Assembly: GCA_032164295.1 (NCBI GenBank)
Contig: JAJHTX010000002.1
Coordinates: 1,922,001 to 1,986,000 of the forward strand
Reading direction: 5' to 3'
DNA from: Inonotus obliquus
Lineage: Eukaryota > Basidiomycota > Agaricomycetes > Hymenochaetales > Hymenochaetaceae
DNA length: 64,000 bases
Shown one piece after another: positions 33,276-43,300 of this stretch. Position 1 is the stretch's first letter, and every line of letters begins with the position of its first letter. The notes beneath the pieces were generated by a model. That model was given only the letters and a program-made list of their open reading frames with translations, made no database searches and was not told where the DNA came from. The position numbers and the translations under genes are program-made.

Positions 33276-34223
33276 ATGTCAAGAACAAGAGACTTGCATT
33301 CAAATGTCGACGAAAGGCGGAAGGTTCCTCGATGGCTTCCGATAACGCTAGTAAGTCACCCCTCCAATACTTGTGTCGTTATAATATTTTCTGATTGCGA
33401 GCGTTGTTCAACGAACAGCTAACAATGGCTACCGTAGCCCTTACAGTTCCTGCTGCGCTACTTTGGAGACAAAAGCAAACCCTCGTACAAACTGCCATTG
33501 GGAGAAAACATGCCACATCTGTCCCTCCCGCTAGAAGACGACCGCTGACTCTACCCAGTTCTGTCCAGTCAACAAGTTCAAATCCATCGGCGGTTTCACA
33601 GACTGGATCGCACCCCTCCGTACTACCACCCCCGCGTAGAACATCAATCCGCTCGAACGTCCTGAGGTCAGAGTCTCTTGCAAATGCAAATGGAGAGCCT
33701 GTAATCTCCTCGAGTGGACAAAGCGGAGGAACGAAGCTTTCCGACTCTATATTCGATGGTCCACTTATGTCTCTGGGTGCGCTAGGAGTTGCAACCGGTG
33801 CAGTTGGAGTTGGTGCTGCACTCGGAATATGGGGTGTTCAGAATGTGTTGGGGGTAAACAATGTGTGTTTTCTTTGACTTCAGCCTAACATGTTTTTCTT
33901 TTGCAACGTTGGTTCCTTGGACAATCTAATGAAGCTACATTCAGGTTGAAGAATTTGCTGCGCGAGTTCGGCAGATGCTCTTAACGTACATGCCAGCTAT
34001 CTCTCGGAGAATATGTCGTTCCTCCTCGGACGAGGTCGCCATCAATCCTTCTTCGGTCGCTGTTTCACATGAAGGGGGAGAAAACGAAGGTTGGACGTGG
34101 GAGGCAGCTGAGAACAGGCTACGAGATGCATTCGATCGCGGTGGTGTGGGACAGTGGGCAGAATGCGCAGTCCAAGAATTGGAAGCGGAAGAGAAGATCG
34201 AAAGAAAGAGGCGGGGATTATAA
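33276..34223 (+). CDS. Orphan protein with one predicted membrane helix
   Basis: I do not recognise this family. Three exons (33276-33350, 33419-33853, 33945-34223) join in phase 0 with canonical GT-AG introns and give 262 residues. The N-terminus MSRTRDLHSNVDERRKVP is followed by a hydrophobic stretch TMATVALTVPAALLW, then a Ser/Pro/Arg-rich disordered section. Near 33760-33850 a Gly/Ala-rich hydrophobic segment (MSLGALGVATGAVGVGAALG) could span a membrane. The C-terminal 85 residues are helical and charged, with GWTWEAAENRLRDAFDRGG and a Glu/Lys-rich end. The phase agreement of all three exons and the absence of stops support a real gene; the function is unknown. Confidence 0.65.
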
Positions 34224-34878
34224 CAAAAGTGCGTATTGCGAAACCTGTTCTACTGAGCTATCCTTACACTGAGATTTGGATTTGACAAGTGATACTATTA
34301 CTATGTAGCTGGGAACACTTCTATAATTGACCCCATTGGATGGCGCGCAAGGTGCAACATGGCTTGTTAATGACAAAAGCTCGACAATTCTAGGCGCTCT
34401 TCCAATGAGCCGGATACAGTAGGTAAGAAACATCAAACTTTATTGACGGGTTTCAAAGTTTGGCGTCATTCATTCGTGAAGTTCTTGAGTTTTCTCCGCT
34501 ATAGAAAACGCTTTGGATGCTGAGAGTAAACCTTAACCCCTCTTTCAGTCTGTTTCCTTGTTCAAAAGGTTCTGGACTTCAATGTCCAACACCGCGTTGA
34601 ATTGTAGATTATACTCATGTGATGGGGCGATTTGTTATTCCTTCTCGGTTTATGGGCATCTTTGGTTATCCTTATCCCCTTCTGACGCCGTCATGTGTGG
34701 TGTTCTGCCGACTTCCGCGTATAATCATCGAAAGCCGATGGTCCAATTGTCTCTCGAGATCATGCAGCAGAAATTGGCTTAAGACGCCGGGGTCACAAGT
34801 GCATCCCTCACGGATACCTTCTTCCTTGCTTTCCGGTACTCCCACTCCCACCCGCACTTGGACTGGTTGACAGTTGCA
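34224..34878. other. Intergenic region, no supported gene
   Basis: This is the gap before the dehydrogenase gene. Overlapping short frames exist on both strands without domain content. Nothing specific was recognised. Confidence 0.4.
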
Positions 34879-37048
34879 ATGCGCGCAGTTGTCTGGAAGA
34901 AAGCATTCCAAGTGGTCGTTGAGGATGTGCCCAAGCCTGAAATATTGCATCCGGACGACATAGTTGTCAAAGGTATGCTGTCTATCGACTTGTTCCCCGA
35001 AGTTCTGATCTGTAAAAGCGTATGCTCCTTGTAGTGACGACAGCTGGCATATGCGGCAGGTGAGTATAAATACTGCTAGTTTTACAACGATAAGCCTTGT
35101 CTGAGTATTACGATGTAGTGATTTACATATATATGAAGGCCGCACACTTGCAGACTGTGATATTGTTTTCGGTCATGAGAAGTGACTTCTTCCCTTTCTT
35201 TCCTGCATTGCTGAAAGATGCGACTGGTCTAATACCACAGTCTTGGAATTGTCCATGTCAGTTCGGATCTTGAACTACATCTCGATTGAGCGAACTAACA
35301 TTCAATTCTGACTATTTCAGGATGTCGGAGAAGGTGTAACTGTACGTTAGGCAGGGCTTTAGTCATGTTTGGGCTAATGTGGCTTATGATGGCTAAGCTA
35401 TTGAAACGAGGCGATCGGGTCGTTATGCCGTTCAACGTGTCTTGTGGTCGATGCGCGAATTGCGAGCATGGTCGCCCCGCATACTGCACCATCACCAACC
35501 CAGGATTGGTAAGTCCGATTATTCTTCATCGGATCATGCTGACAGGATAATTCCGTGCCAGGCATCGGCGTACGTCTTTGATCACATTCATCCTCTTGCT
35601 TGCTGAATCTCGGACAACAACTGTTGTCCAGTGCTTACGGGTGATAGTCACTCCATTCTTCGTGTAAAATTGATTGCTGAAGGTAGTTATAGCTATATTG
35701 GCATGGGAGGCTATCAAGGTGGCCAAGCAGTTCGTAATGCGTGTTTCACGTCTTTGCCTGCCATTTTCATGCGGAACCCATCGTATTTGTAGGAATTCTT
35801 GCGAGTTCCCTTTGCGGATTATAATGCGCTCAAACTTCCTCCTGGTACGGAGCACGAGGCAGATTTCGCGCTTTTGTCGGATATTTTCCCTACAGTGAGC
35901 AACTGCATTGCATCCTCATGACCCGCTGACTTTGGAGTCGCATTTTGTAGGGATGGCATGGTGTTCAACTCTCTGTATGCCGATTTGCAGTCCTAACTAT
36001 CGACGCTTCCGAAACTCATCTCACTTATTCATGGAAACTAGGGCTTCCGTCCAGGAGAATCCATCGTTATTTTCGGCGCAGGACCCGTCGGACTCATGGC
36101 CGCATATTCCGCCACATTGAGAGGTGCGGCTGAGGTCTACGTCGTCGACCGCGTCCCGGAGCGGCTCCAGAAGGCGAAAGAAATCGGTTGCACCCCGATT
36201 GACTTCTCGAAGGGTGACCCTGCGGAGCAAATCAAGAAACTTCGAGGAGGGTGAGTGATTGCCTCTCTGTGCAGTGCATGTTTGGACTTGGCTGATCTGA
36301 ATTGTCTCTTGTAGGAGAGAAGTAGACCGCGGCGTCGACGGTTAGTAAATAATTGAAAGATAAACTCTTGTCTACATGGTAACATTGGCTCGGTTTCTGG
36401 ATTGTCTCCGATCAATGCAGCGGTAGGTTACAGGGCAGTTGGAGCAGACGGGAACGATAAACCAAGTGTCGTTTTGGAAGGCTTAATCGATATTGTACGG
36501 CCGACGGGCGGTATAGGTGTCCCCGGACTGTACTTCCCGGTTGATCCCGGTGCAACCGACCCTCATGCATCAAAGTGAGCCTTGACATTATTCAAAACGC
36601 AGGATGTAACTCGGATTCTGCAATCACGAAAGGGGTTATTTGTTGTTCCCGTTCGGTAAGACTTTGGCCAACTCAATGAAAGTAACTATCTCAAGCAAGT
36701 ATCCTTTCATAGGGAAGCTTTTCAGCAAAGGACTGACTGTAGGAACTGGTCTCTGTGATGTCAAGGTAAGCTACATACAAGTTTTGTTTGATTCATTTGG
36801 GATAGTTCCTCATGCAACCTCCAGGCTTATAATCGTTATCTACGTATGTCTCGTTGCTCCTTTTCCGAGTTCAGCGGCCTTGAGCTTGCTTACTGGTGTG
36901 TTGTGACTTAGGCGATCTTATTATCGCGGGCAAGGCGAAACCGTCTTTCGTAGTGTCTCATAATCTCGCGCTAGATGATGCGCCGTTCGCGTATGAGAAG
37001 TTCGACAAGCGTGCGGATGGATACACCAAGATCCTGTTGCATCCATGA
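34879..37048 (+). CDS. Zinc-dependent MDR dehydrogenase, glutathione-independent formaldehyde dehydrogenase type
   Basis: This is a medium-chain dehydrogenase/reductase that uses NAD(P) and catalytic zinc. The start MRAVVWKKAFQVVVEDVPKP is followed by TTAGICGSDLHIYEG (zinc ligand Cys), FGHENLGIVHDVGEG, and the structural-zinc lobe CGRCANCEHGRPAYC with four cysteines. The nucleotide-binding fold is IFGAGPVGLMAAYSATLRGA, with an Asp (VVDR) at the end of beta-2, which favours NAD over NADP. The segment REVDRGVDAVGYRAVG and the long insert LYFPVDPGATDPHASKG are typical of the glutathione-independent formaldehyde dehydrogenase subgroup. The protein ends DGYTKILLHP. About ten canonical introns are needed, several splitting the zinc motifs. 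The true substrate may be another alcohol or aldehyde. Confidence 0.88.
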
Positions 37049-37399
37049 TGACATTGCGATATAAAATTCATCAATATTTCGGGGATGGAGGAAGCGGCAA
37101 AAAAAAGACGTGTAGGCTAGTGTAGTGGTTCACCAGTACATGTAAATTGTTGGCTCTCTCGGAAACCTTAGGGATAAATGTAAATATGAAAATTGGAACA
37201 AAGTTCACGTGGACAATTATTTACTTTATCAGGAAAGATGATCTCGTGGTCGATCATGACGTTGCTTCAGATTCAAGATGACGCCCGGTGTGGTTCATGG
37301 TGGCTCAGTTGAGGTCATCGTCGACGTCTTACAGAATATTTTCAGAGCATATAACGAGAATATTATCAATGTAAACACCTAACATTCACACCCTCCAAA

Positions 37400-37924
37400 A
37401 TGTCGTCAAACCAAAACCCGAACATCACGTCTGTTCATCCTGGTGGCAAGCACTCTTTCTCTTTCTAGTGAATACACAATCATCTAACTCATCACGTTCT
37501 CTCCACGTATGCAGGTCCTGAAAGACAGCCAAACGACTCTGGTGATCGCGACGAGCTAGCGCAAAGCGCAGATGGAGTCCTAACCTTCCGAAACGATAGG
37601 GTCATTGACCCCGACCCTTTTGCGCAACCAACGACCGCGGAGGACACCCTCACCGGTGCAACCTCAGCCGACGTTCACGAAGGGCTAGGTCACCCAGGCT
37701 CAGGGCAAACTTCGAACGAGTTACGCCATGATGGACAGAAACATCATAAGAAGCATGGAGCGGGTGGTACGGAGCAGTGGGGGACGACGGGTAAACAAGG
37801 CTTAAAGGCTCACCCTGATGAGAGACAACGGGATTTTGAGGCTGATAGCGATGAGTGAGTAGTTGTGAATATTTCCGGTCAGTCAAGATGTTGATACCAC
37901 TCTGTCAGCGCGGAACGACTATGA
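37400..37924 (+). CDS. Small hydrophilic protein of unknown function
   Basis: I do not recognise this as a characterised family. Exon 1 (37400-37445) encodes MSSNQNPNITSVHP and joins exon 2 after a 69-nt intron ending ATGCAG (37514). Exon 2 encodes GPERQPNDSGDRDELAQ and a very polar, Gly/His/Asp-rich sequence. A canonical donor GTGAGT at 37853 and an acceptor at 37908 allow a short last exon ending at 37924; without splicing the protein simply stops at 37856. The length is about 120 residues, with no signal peptide, helix or cysteine pattern. Its polar, disordered composition resembles small stress-related fungal proteins, but this is only an impression. Confidence 0.6.
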
Positions 37925-38200
37925 ATACCTCGAGAGTAGTTGACCAGGAAAGGCCAGATATATGAATCAAAATTTTCTCACTTTCGATGTAGCACCTCCT
38001 TCAAGCTAGTTGTCCCTGTGATACAACCTTCCCCCCTCCCCTCCGTGAATGTCTACCGGTGCGAAAGGCTGGACGAGCTGTACATTGCTGAAATAATATT
38101 GAACTAGATTATATAATGAGCATACGATGGCTTTCGTTCTGCACACTGCGCCTCAAAGCAAAGTTACTGAGATGCTGGTAAGCAAGATCTCAAATTCAAG

Positions 38201-38322
38201 AGCCCGCTCGCTTCAATTGTCAGCTGAACTTTTGGCTGAGAGTTAACTAACAGGACGTTTAGCTAAAAGTTACCCGCCAAACCATCCGCCAAAGTTAGCT
38301 AACCCCTGCAGCCGAGCGGGCC
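38201..38322. repeat. Short imperfect inverted repeat (foldback)
   Basis: GCCCGCTCG at 38202-38210 pairs with CGAGCGGGC at 38313-38321. Just inside, GGCTGAGAGTTAACTAAC (38234-38251) pairs imperfectly with GTTAGCTAACCCCTGCAGCC (38294-38313). The whole could form a stem of about 30 pairs around a 40-nt loop. It may be a small MITE-like remnant; no clear target-site duplication was found. Confidence 0.45.
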
Positions 38323-38375
38323 ATCATTCGGCAATACTTCTTGTCGCTTGCGCTATTCCACCAGCATGTAAGATA

Positions 38376-38389
38376 GGCAAAGACGACCA
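38376..38389 (+). repeat. 5' target-site duplication of the LINE
   Basis: GGCAAAGACGACCA here is repeated exactly at 46479-46492, immediately after the terminal A run of the retrotransposon. A 14-bp exact direct repeat flanking the element is the footprint of target-primed reverse transcription. Confidence 0.88.
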
Positions 38390-38423
38390 TCGCTTCTCTC
38401 TCTCTTACCACTACCTTCCTAAT

Positions 38424-40325
38424 ATGGAAGACGAACAAACAACGCAAACGCAACCGACCGACAGACCCATCAAAGCCCGACGAAACCCAGAACGCACGAA
38501 ACGCGCGAAGGTAGTTGTCGTAGAACCCGAAGGGATGGAATTGGAGGATACGCAGGAGACGACGGACCAAGGTGTGTCGCAAATCGTGTCCGAGCCACGC
38601 CCCCCATCCCCCCACACTCCAACTCGCCCGGAGACTGGCCGTCCCTCCTTATGGAGCGACCAAGTCTTCGGCGTACGATTCCCCAGCCCCCTAGTGATAG
38701 ATACTCCTGCTCCCCGGCGAGGTCAGAAACGACCGTTGTCCGAGATACTCTCGCCCCGTCGACCCGCTACCAGGGGCCTGGACAATGTCCACGAATGCAG
38801 AGCCGTAACGCTCCTTTCGTGTTTCGGTCCGGCACTGGAAGCTATAAAAGATAAGGTGGAGCTCCAGCTCAAAACCGCGCCCTCGGAAGAGGAGGTTATT
38901 GCGGCGATGGGGAAACTCATTGGATCTACACTCGCTTCGGCGATTAATACGATTCATGAGTTGACAAAGCTGGGGAGAGGAGACACATTAGCCCAGGCGG
39001 TACTAGCACATGCTAAAGCCGGCTACAATTCTGAAGGGGGCGGAGACTTCCTACCACTCGCACAACTGATGAACCAGGCCCAACAAAGCCGACAGACAGG
39101 AGCTAGCGCTCCCGTCGAGGCGGCCTTGGCACGCTTGTCAGCAGAAATTCAGACCCTCAACAACAAGTTCGCGGGCCTCCAACAACAACAACAGGCTCGC
39201 CCAACCCAGAACACCAGGCCGCTCCCCAGAACTAACAACACGGGGACAGCACCACCACAAGCACCAGCAGAGGCGGCGACGAAGGGGACGACATACGCTC
39301 AAGCCGCCAGCACAGCCACAGCCGCACCATCCACCAGCCACCCAACCAATCCACCCCCATCCCCGGAACCGAATGCGCCAAAACGCAGGAAACTCCCCCC
39401 AATCACCACCAAGGCAAAGGACCCCACCCTGGTAATCACTTACAACCCACCAATCCTGGCCAACAACCGCCCCACCGATTATTTACTCAGCAAAGCTGCC
39501 AGAGACGTCGTGCAGTCTCTGCCGACGGCCAGCAAACTTCGCGTTCTAGCCGCCAGATGGAATCCCAAGGGACATGCCATCATTACCTTCACGGCAGGCA
39601 ACGGCATCACCGAACAAATCGACCTCCAGGCACAGGCCATTGCGAGCCGGCTGGTCAACACCACTTCTGAAGTCGAGGCGCGCAGGGTTGTCCCGCGCGC
39701 TACACTCAACATATCCATGGTACCTGTGCGCTTCAACACAAAGGACCAGGCCTTCACTCAGGACGAGGTCCTAGCGGAGCTGAGAGCCAACCCCATCCTT
39801 CAACACATTAAACTAGCGACGACTCCCTACTACACTGCCAGACCAGAACGGCTGGCGGAGCAAGGTGAGCGCGCTCTGCTCACATGCCCAATCTCCATTA
39901 CCTTCGACGACCCCAAGGGGGACGTCCGCGAGCGACTTATGAATAAGCCGCTAGTCTACCTCTTCGGGAGGAGGCTGAGGCTGTCATACAGACACCCTCG
40001 CCCCCCTTTCACACAATGCACCAAGTGCCAAGCGCTGGGACACGTAGCTAAAGGCTGCAAACGAAACCCACTATGCGCACACTGCAACCTGAATCACAGG
40101 ACAGAAGACCACCGCGCTAAGTGCAGACTCTGCGCGAGTGAAGGCATACCCGCTGGCACAGACTGTCCCCACCCTAAACTCTGCCATAACTGCCTAGGGC
40201 GCCACTCGGCCACAGACCCTACGTGCTCCAGACGCAAAAAGTACCAGTCTACGGCGCCTCTTATCATCACCTCCTCAGCTAGCGAACCTGGCTCCGAAAT
40301 CGAAATGAGCGAAGAAGATTTGTAA
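38424..40325 (+). CDS. LINE ORF1: gag-like nucleic-acid-binding protein
   Basis: The 633-residue ORF1 protein packages the element RNA. The N-terminus is basic and Pro/Thr-rich, the middle has a Gln-rich probable coiled coil (ALARLSAEIQTLNNKFAGLQ, then a Gln run) and a Pro/Ala/Thr-rich linker. A folded domain begins near DPTLVITYNPPIL, and the C-terminus carries a cluster of zinc knuckles: CTKCQALGHVAKGC, CAHCNLNHRTEDHRAKC and CHNCLGRHSATDPTC (residues about 531-610). The start ATG is only 34 nt after the element's 5' boundary. The TAA stop (40323-40325) overlaps the ATG of ORF2 by one base. Confidence 0.92.
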   Translation: MEDEQTTQTQPTDRPIKARRNPERTKRAKVVVVEPEGMELEDTQETTDQGVSQIVSEPRPPSPHTPTRPETGRPSLWSDQVFGVRFPSPLVIDTPAPRRGQKRPLSEILSPRRPATRGLDNVHECRAVTLLSCFGPALEAIKDKVELQLKTAPSEEEVIAAMGKLIGSTLASAINTIHELTKLGRGDTLAQAVLAHAKAGYNSEGGGDFLPLAQLMNQAQQSRQTGASAPVEAALARLSAEIQTLNNKFAGLQQQQQARPTQNTRPLPRTNNTGTAPPQAPAEAATKGTTYAQAASTATAAPSTSHPTNPPPSPEPNAPKRRKLPPITTKAKDPTLVITYNPPILANNRPTDYLLSKAARDVVQSLPTASKLRVLAARWNPKGHAIITFTAGNGITEQIDLQAQAIASRLVNTTSEVEARRVVPRATLNISMVPVRFNTKDQAFTQDEVLAELRANPILQHIKLATTPYYTARPERLAEQGERALLTCPISITFDDPKGDVRERLMNKPLVYLFGRRLRLSYRHPRPPFTQCTKCQALGHVAKGCKRNPLCAHCNLNHRTEDHRAKCRLCASEGIPAGTDCPHPKLCHNCLGRHSATDPTCSRRKKYQSTAPLIITSSASEPGSEIEMSEEDL

Positions 40326-43300
40326 TGGTGTGGATCTACCAATGGAATGTAGGACGGCACAGAGCCGCCATGGAGCAACTCATTGCTAACTTCGACCAAA
40401 TCCCAATTAACCATAGACCCCTACTAATACTAATCCAAGAACCACCGTGGTACCGAATCGGCATCACTCCGTCCCTAATAGATAAAGAGGGAGAGGAGGT
40501 CTACGGCCTCCCCAACCTCCCAGGATACACCGCTTGCCTACCTCCGGGCGCTCCAAAGGACCGTCCAAGAGTAGCCACTCTAGTATCCAAACTCCTCCCC
40601 TCGTCAGGATGGACGATAGTGGGACCACTCTCTCACGGCACTGACGTGCTAACCATCCAAATACAAGGTACTAATATCTGCAATTACTACGGCTGCCAAC
40701 CACCAGACTCCAGACGCAGGGACAACCACCCTGAGGCGTACCCTGGGGAAACCTTCCTCTATAGCCTCCCCTTTAACCTAGCCTCTCAAACCATCTTTGC
40801 GGGAGACTTCAACCGCACGAGGGACAGCTGGACCTCCTTACCGGTCCGACTGTACCGAGACCGACAAAGCAAGAAACTGGACGACTTCTTCCAAGAAAAC
40901 GCCCTCCAACCAGCCTTCGACCCAGACACTCCAACGCGCAGGGAGGCGAACAGCCTAATCGACATGATATGGGTACCAACAACAACGGACGCCACGCAGA
41001 TCCGCGACTCCTATGTAGTGGAATACACCAGACTCTCCGACCACGCCCTACTCAAATGGTCCCTCCAACTGGACCTCCCTGACGCGCCAGAATCCAGGCC
41101 ACCACTAGACGAGTCAAAGAAGAAGGATTGGCTCGACATAGTGACGCCAGCCACAGTCAGACTCCTCGCGCGTCCTGCAGAGGACGCGGAGGAACTAGAC
41201 TCCAGGGTCGAAAGACTCACAAAGGTGATGCGGGAAGCGGCCTTGCAGCTGCGCCCCGCAAAACCTACCAAACTCAAAACGGTGGACTGGTGGAATGACC
41301 ACTGCCGCCAGGCCCTAAACGATCTGCGAGAGTGCCCCCCTTCCGAACGAAACGCTAAGGCCGCCGGCCTGAACGCCTCGATTCGGAAGGCAAAAAGGGA
41401 GTTCTACGAAGAAAAAGTCTCTAATGCTAACCAATACAACGTTTGGAACTGGGCGAAGGTAGGCAGGGGCATTCGCCCCACGCCAATACCATCGCTCAGG
41501 ACCAGGGACGGCTTCACACGAACAGATATGGAGAAAGGTGAATTGTTCCGCCAGACCTACTTCCCACCCACACAAGCGGACCCCCCTCCTCCAACCAACA
41601 CCTGCGACAACAACAGCGAGCGGCGGTCACACCCTTTCACTAGGAAGGAGATGATGGACGCAATTCGACACACGTCCAACCTCTCCGCTCCTGGCCTCTC
41701 AGAAATAGGCTACCGCCCACTCAAGTGGCTGCTGGCGGAATTGCCTAACGAGTTTCTCTCACTCTTCAACAACTGCTTACGTCTAGGGCACCACCCGAAA
41801 ACATGGCGGGCGGCGAAGGTAGTAATGATTCGCAAACCAAACAAGAAGGATCCTTTCGCGCCAAGGTCCTACAGACCAATCACACTGGAGGAGACGCTCG
41901 GTAAAATCATGGAGAAGATGATAGCTAACCGTCTGCAATTCCTGGCGAACACAGAGAAATGGCTACCGCCGAATCAATTCGGCAGACGCCAGGGCCACGC
42001 CGTTCACGACGCGGCCCTCTCACTAACTAACCTAGTGGAGACGGCATGGAGAAGGAACCTGAAGTGTTCGGCCTTAGCGGTCGACATTCAAGGCTTCTTC
42101 GACAAGGTCGAACCCACCAAGCTGAGGGAAACCCTGGACTCCCTAGGCTGCCCGACGGACACGAACGCATGGATCTACTCCTTCATGACGAAGAGGGAAG
42201 TAGCCCTGTCCTTCGACGGCATCACCCTTGACCCCCAGCCCAAACCCGATGTAGGAACACCACAAGGCTCCCCCATCTCCCCCATCCTAGCCACCATCTA
42301 TGCCAGAGAAGCCCTAGACGCCGCACGTCGAGTCGCAAGGACAGAAATCATAGCGTACGTGGACGACCACCTACTGGTAACCTGGTCTAGCGACTACGCC
42401 GAAAACTGCCGTGTACTGGCGAAGGCATGCAAACTCCTCCGAGACAGACTCCACAGCCGCAACATGGACATTGAGGCGGAGAAGTCAGACGTCAACCACT
42501 TCAGGCGACAACGAGACACCACTCCAGACGGGGCCGACTTAGTCGTCACACTGGAGGATGCAACGGTCAAGCCCCAATACCCCATGCGCTGGCTCGGCAT
42601 CTGGTTCGACCCACACCTCAACTTCAGGGAACATACAGAAAGGATGAAGGCCAAAGCCTTCTCCACCCTAGCCGCCATGCGCCTCATCGCCAACACCCAG
42701 AGGGGGATGTCCCCTGAACTACTCCGCAGGCTATACATCGCCTGCGTACAATCCATCCTAACCTGGGGATCAACGGTATGGTACCATGGCAGTCGTCAAA
42801 AGACGATTGTCGCCTCCCTCCAGAAAGTACAAGACAGCACCGCGAGGGGGATCCTTGGGGTCTACCGCGGCGCAAACAGTATAACTACAAATTTCCTTAT
42901 TTCTCTCCCTCCCCTTAAATTTTCTCTAGAACTATTGAAAACTAAAGCCGCCCTCAGACACTACCGTACACCACACAACCATGGGCTAAGGCCACTCCCC
43001 GCTCTTCGTAAAAAACATATAGGTAATAGAAATAGTGTAATTTCCTTTTCTTTTAGAGACCGAGTGCCGAATGCCCAACCAGTTCCCGCGTACACGCATG
43101 CCCCCTGGGAAGAACCTCTGGCCTTCTCCGAAGGACGAGTACACTTCCACACCCCAACCACACCGACAGACTCCGACACACGCCAGGAATACATCCAAGC
43201 GGCGTTGGATCTGTCCGGTAACACTGGCCGCCTGCTAGTCTTCACGGACGGCTCAGTGAAAGCAACACAGGCGCGCCGCAAAGCGGGCGCCTCCTCAGTC

